DNA from: Opitutia bacterium ISCC 52
GTDB lineage: Bacteria > Verrucomicrobiota > Verrucomicrobiia > Opitutales > UBA2995
DNA: 64,000 nucleotides
Reading direction: 5' to 3'
NCBI GenBank assembly: GCA_014529675.2
Contig: CP076040.1
Span: forward strand, 3,491,894 to 3,555,893
Below the pieces are notes generated by a model. That model was not told the DNA's origin, searched no databases, and saw nothing but the letters and a program-made list of their open reading frames with translations. The stretch's first letter is position 1. Each line of letters starts with the position of its first letter. The translations under genes and the position numbers were made by a program. This document shows, piece by piece, positions 63,193-64,000 of this stretch.

Positions 63193-64000
63193 ATGAAACG
63201 CGTACATTTTAGCTTCTCCAAAAACGTATCCCGCCGAACTTTCCTCAAAGGCGCGGGGGTATCCATGGCACTTCCCTGGCTCGACTCGATGCTTCCGGCT
63301 TTTGCAGCTTCATCCGCCGCGACCCAACCGAAACGCTTCGTCAGTGTAAGCCTCGCTCTTGGCCTTCACGCTCCGAACCTCAATCCCGTCGAATCGGGAT
63401 TCGATTACACCCCGTCCCTTTACCTGGATAAGATCAAGGACCTGCAAAACGATATGACGATCGTAACCGGTTCTTCGCACCCGCAGGTATCCGGTGGACA
63501 CAAAGCGGAAGGCAGTATTCTTACTGGTGCTCCCTACTTCCCCAATGGTGTATTCAGAAACTCGATATCCGTGGATCAATACATGGCGAAACATCTGGGA
63601 CATTATACGCGCTATCCATCTTTGGCTCTGAACGTCGACACCAACAACAGTCCCTCCTATACCGAAAACGGTAGTATGATTCCGGCAGAGTATTCCGTAG
63701 AGAAACTCTTCGACATGCTGTTTGTCACTGAAACACCGGCAGCCATCAAACAGCAGAAGTCCCGACTGCGACAAGGACGTAGCATCATGGATGTTGTATC
63801 TGACGACGCGAAACGCCTGCAAAGGGATGTTGGAAAAGCCGACCGCGAAAAACTCGACCAATACTTCACCTCCGTCCGCAATTTCGAAAACCGCCTTTCC
63901 GAGGCCGAAGCATGGGCGGGACGCCCGAAGCCTAAAGTCGATATGACCCGGCCGATCAATATCGCCGACAATAATGCAGTCATTCGCAAAAAGAGACTGC
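63193..64000 (+). CDS. DUF1552 protein, 3'-truncated by the window end
   Basis: The ATG at 63193 starts a frame that is open to the end of the window (about 269 residues). The N-terminus carries a Tat-like signal (NVSRRTFLKGAGVSMALPWL). The DUF1552 pattern follows: RFVSVSLALGLHAPNLNP, SSHPQVSGGHKAEGSILTGA, SVDQYMAKHLG, and YFTSVRNFENRL at the helix end. It belongs to the alkaline-phosphatase-like superfamily in some classifications; the function is unknown. The gene follows the DUF1592 gene by 54 bases, the standard partner pair of PVC bacteria. Confidence 0.92.
   Translation, partial: MKRVHFSFSKNVSRRTFLKGAGVSMALPWLDSMLPAFAASSAATQPKRFVSVSLALGLHAPNLNPVESGFDYTPSLYLDKIKDLQNDMTIVTGSSHPQVSGGHKAEGSILTGAPYFPNGVFRNSISVDQYMAKHLGHYTRYPSLALNVDTNNSPSYTENGSMIPAEYSVEKLFDMLFVTETPAAIKQQKSRLRQGRSIMDVVSDDAKRLQRDVGKADREKLDQYFTSVRNFENRLSEAEAWAGRPKPKVDMTRPINIADNNAVIRKKRL

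Overview
The window looks like a chromosome segment of a marine or host-associated member of the Verrucomicrobiota, probably the Opitutae side. This is inferred from gene content, since no rRNA or other phylogenetic marker is present. The evidence is the Planctomycetes/Verrucomicrobia-type cytochrome proteins (a DUF1592 + DUF1552 pair and two giant 'membrane-bound dehydrogenase' proteins ending in CxxCH domains), DUF1080 proteins, six sulfatases, an ECF sigma/FecR/TonB-receptor cassette and many exported enzymes. I see no tRNA, rRNA, CRISPR array, integrase or transposase.

Layout. 1-4.2 kb: a tight plus-strand operon with a truncated sodium:solute symporter, a 259-aa protein carrying the conserved motifs of the bacillithiol cysteine ligase BshC in a protein half the usual size, the deacetylase BshB1 and the glycosyltransferase BshA. 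4.2-16.3 kb: small exported proteins (one DUF2911), a GDPD-esterase fusion overlapping an alpha/beta hydrolase, an SdsA1-like metallo-hydrolase, cysteine synthase, a first sulfatase, a GNAT enzyme, a PAS-SpoIIE phosphatase, a DUF1080 protein and a small cysteine-containing exported protein. 16.6-21.9 kb: a complete urease cluster, ureABCEFG then ureD last, with a possible sigma-54 promoter in front and a noncoding insert between ureF and ureG. 21.9-24 kb: a GNAT gene frameshifted at a C8 run, a small membrane protein and rlmJ with a TTG start.

24-38.7 kb: a DUF1080-dehydrogenase-cytochrome protein, a second sulfatase, a purine nucleoside permease-like protein, a three-gene minus-strand operon (SGNH-like protein, giant cytochrome protein, serine hydrolase) and an HtrA protease. 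38.8-57.3 kb: a polysaccharide-utilisation-like region with four more sulfatases, a DRE-TIM aldolase, a lipoprotein PHP metallohydrolase, a GH28 polygalacturonase-like enzyme, a GH2 enzyme, a DUF3016 protein, and an ECF sigma / FecR / STN-domain TonB receptor set that probably senses and imports the released oligosaccharide. 57.3-64 kb: an RraA-like protein, a Tat-exported Gfo/Idh/MocA oxidoreductase, a LamG-like protein, and a DUF1592 protein followed by a DUF1552 protein cut by the window end.

How the genes work together. The bsh operon should make the low-molecular-weight thiol bacillithiol, and cysK could supply its cysteine. Urease releases ammonia. The sulfatase/glycosidase/TonB region should desulfate and cut a sulfated, uronate-containing glycan. 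Short palindromic repeats of two loop types are scattered between genes, one type showing compensatory stem changes.

The item I rate most interesting is the compact BshC-like protein in the bacillithiol operon.
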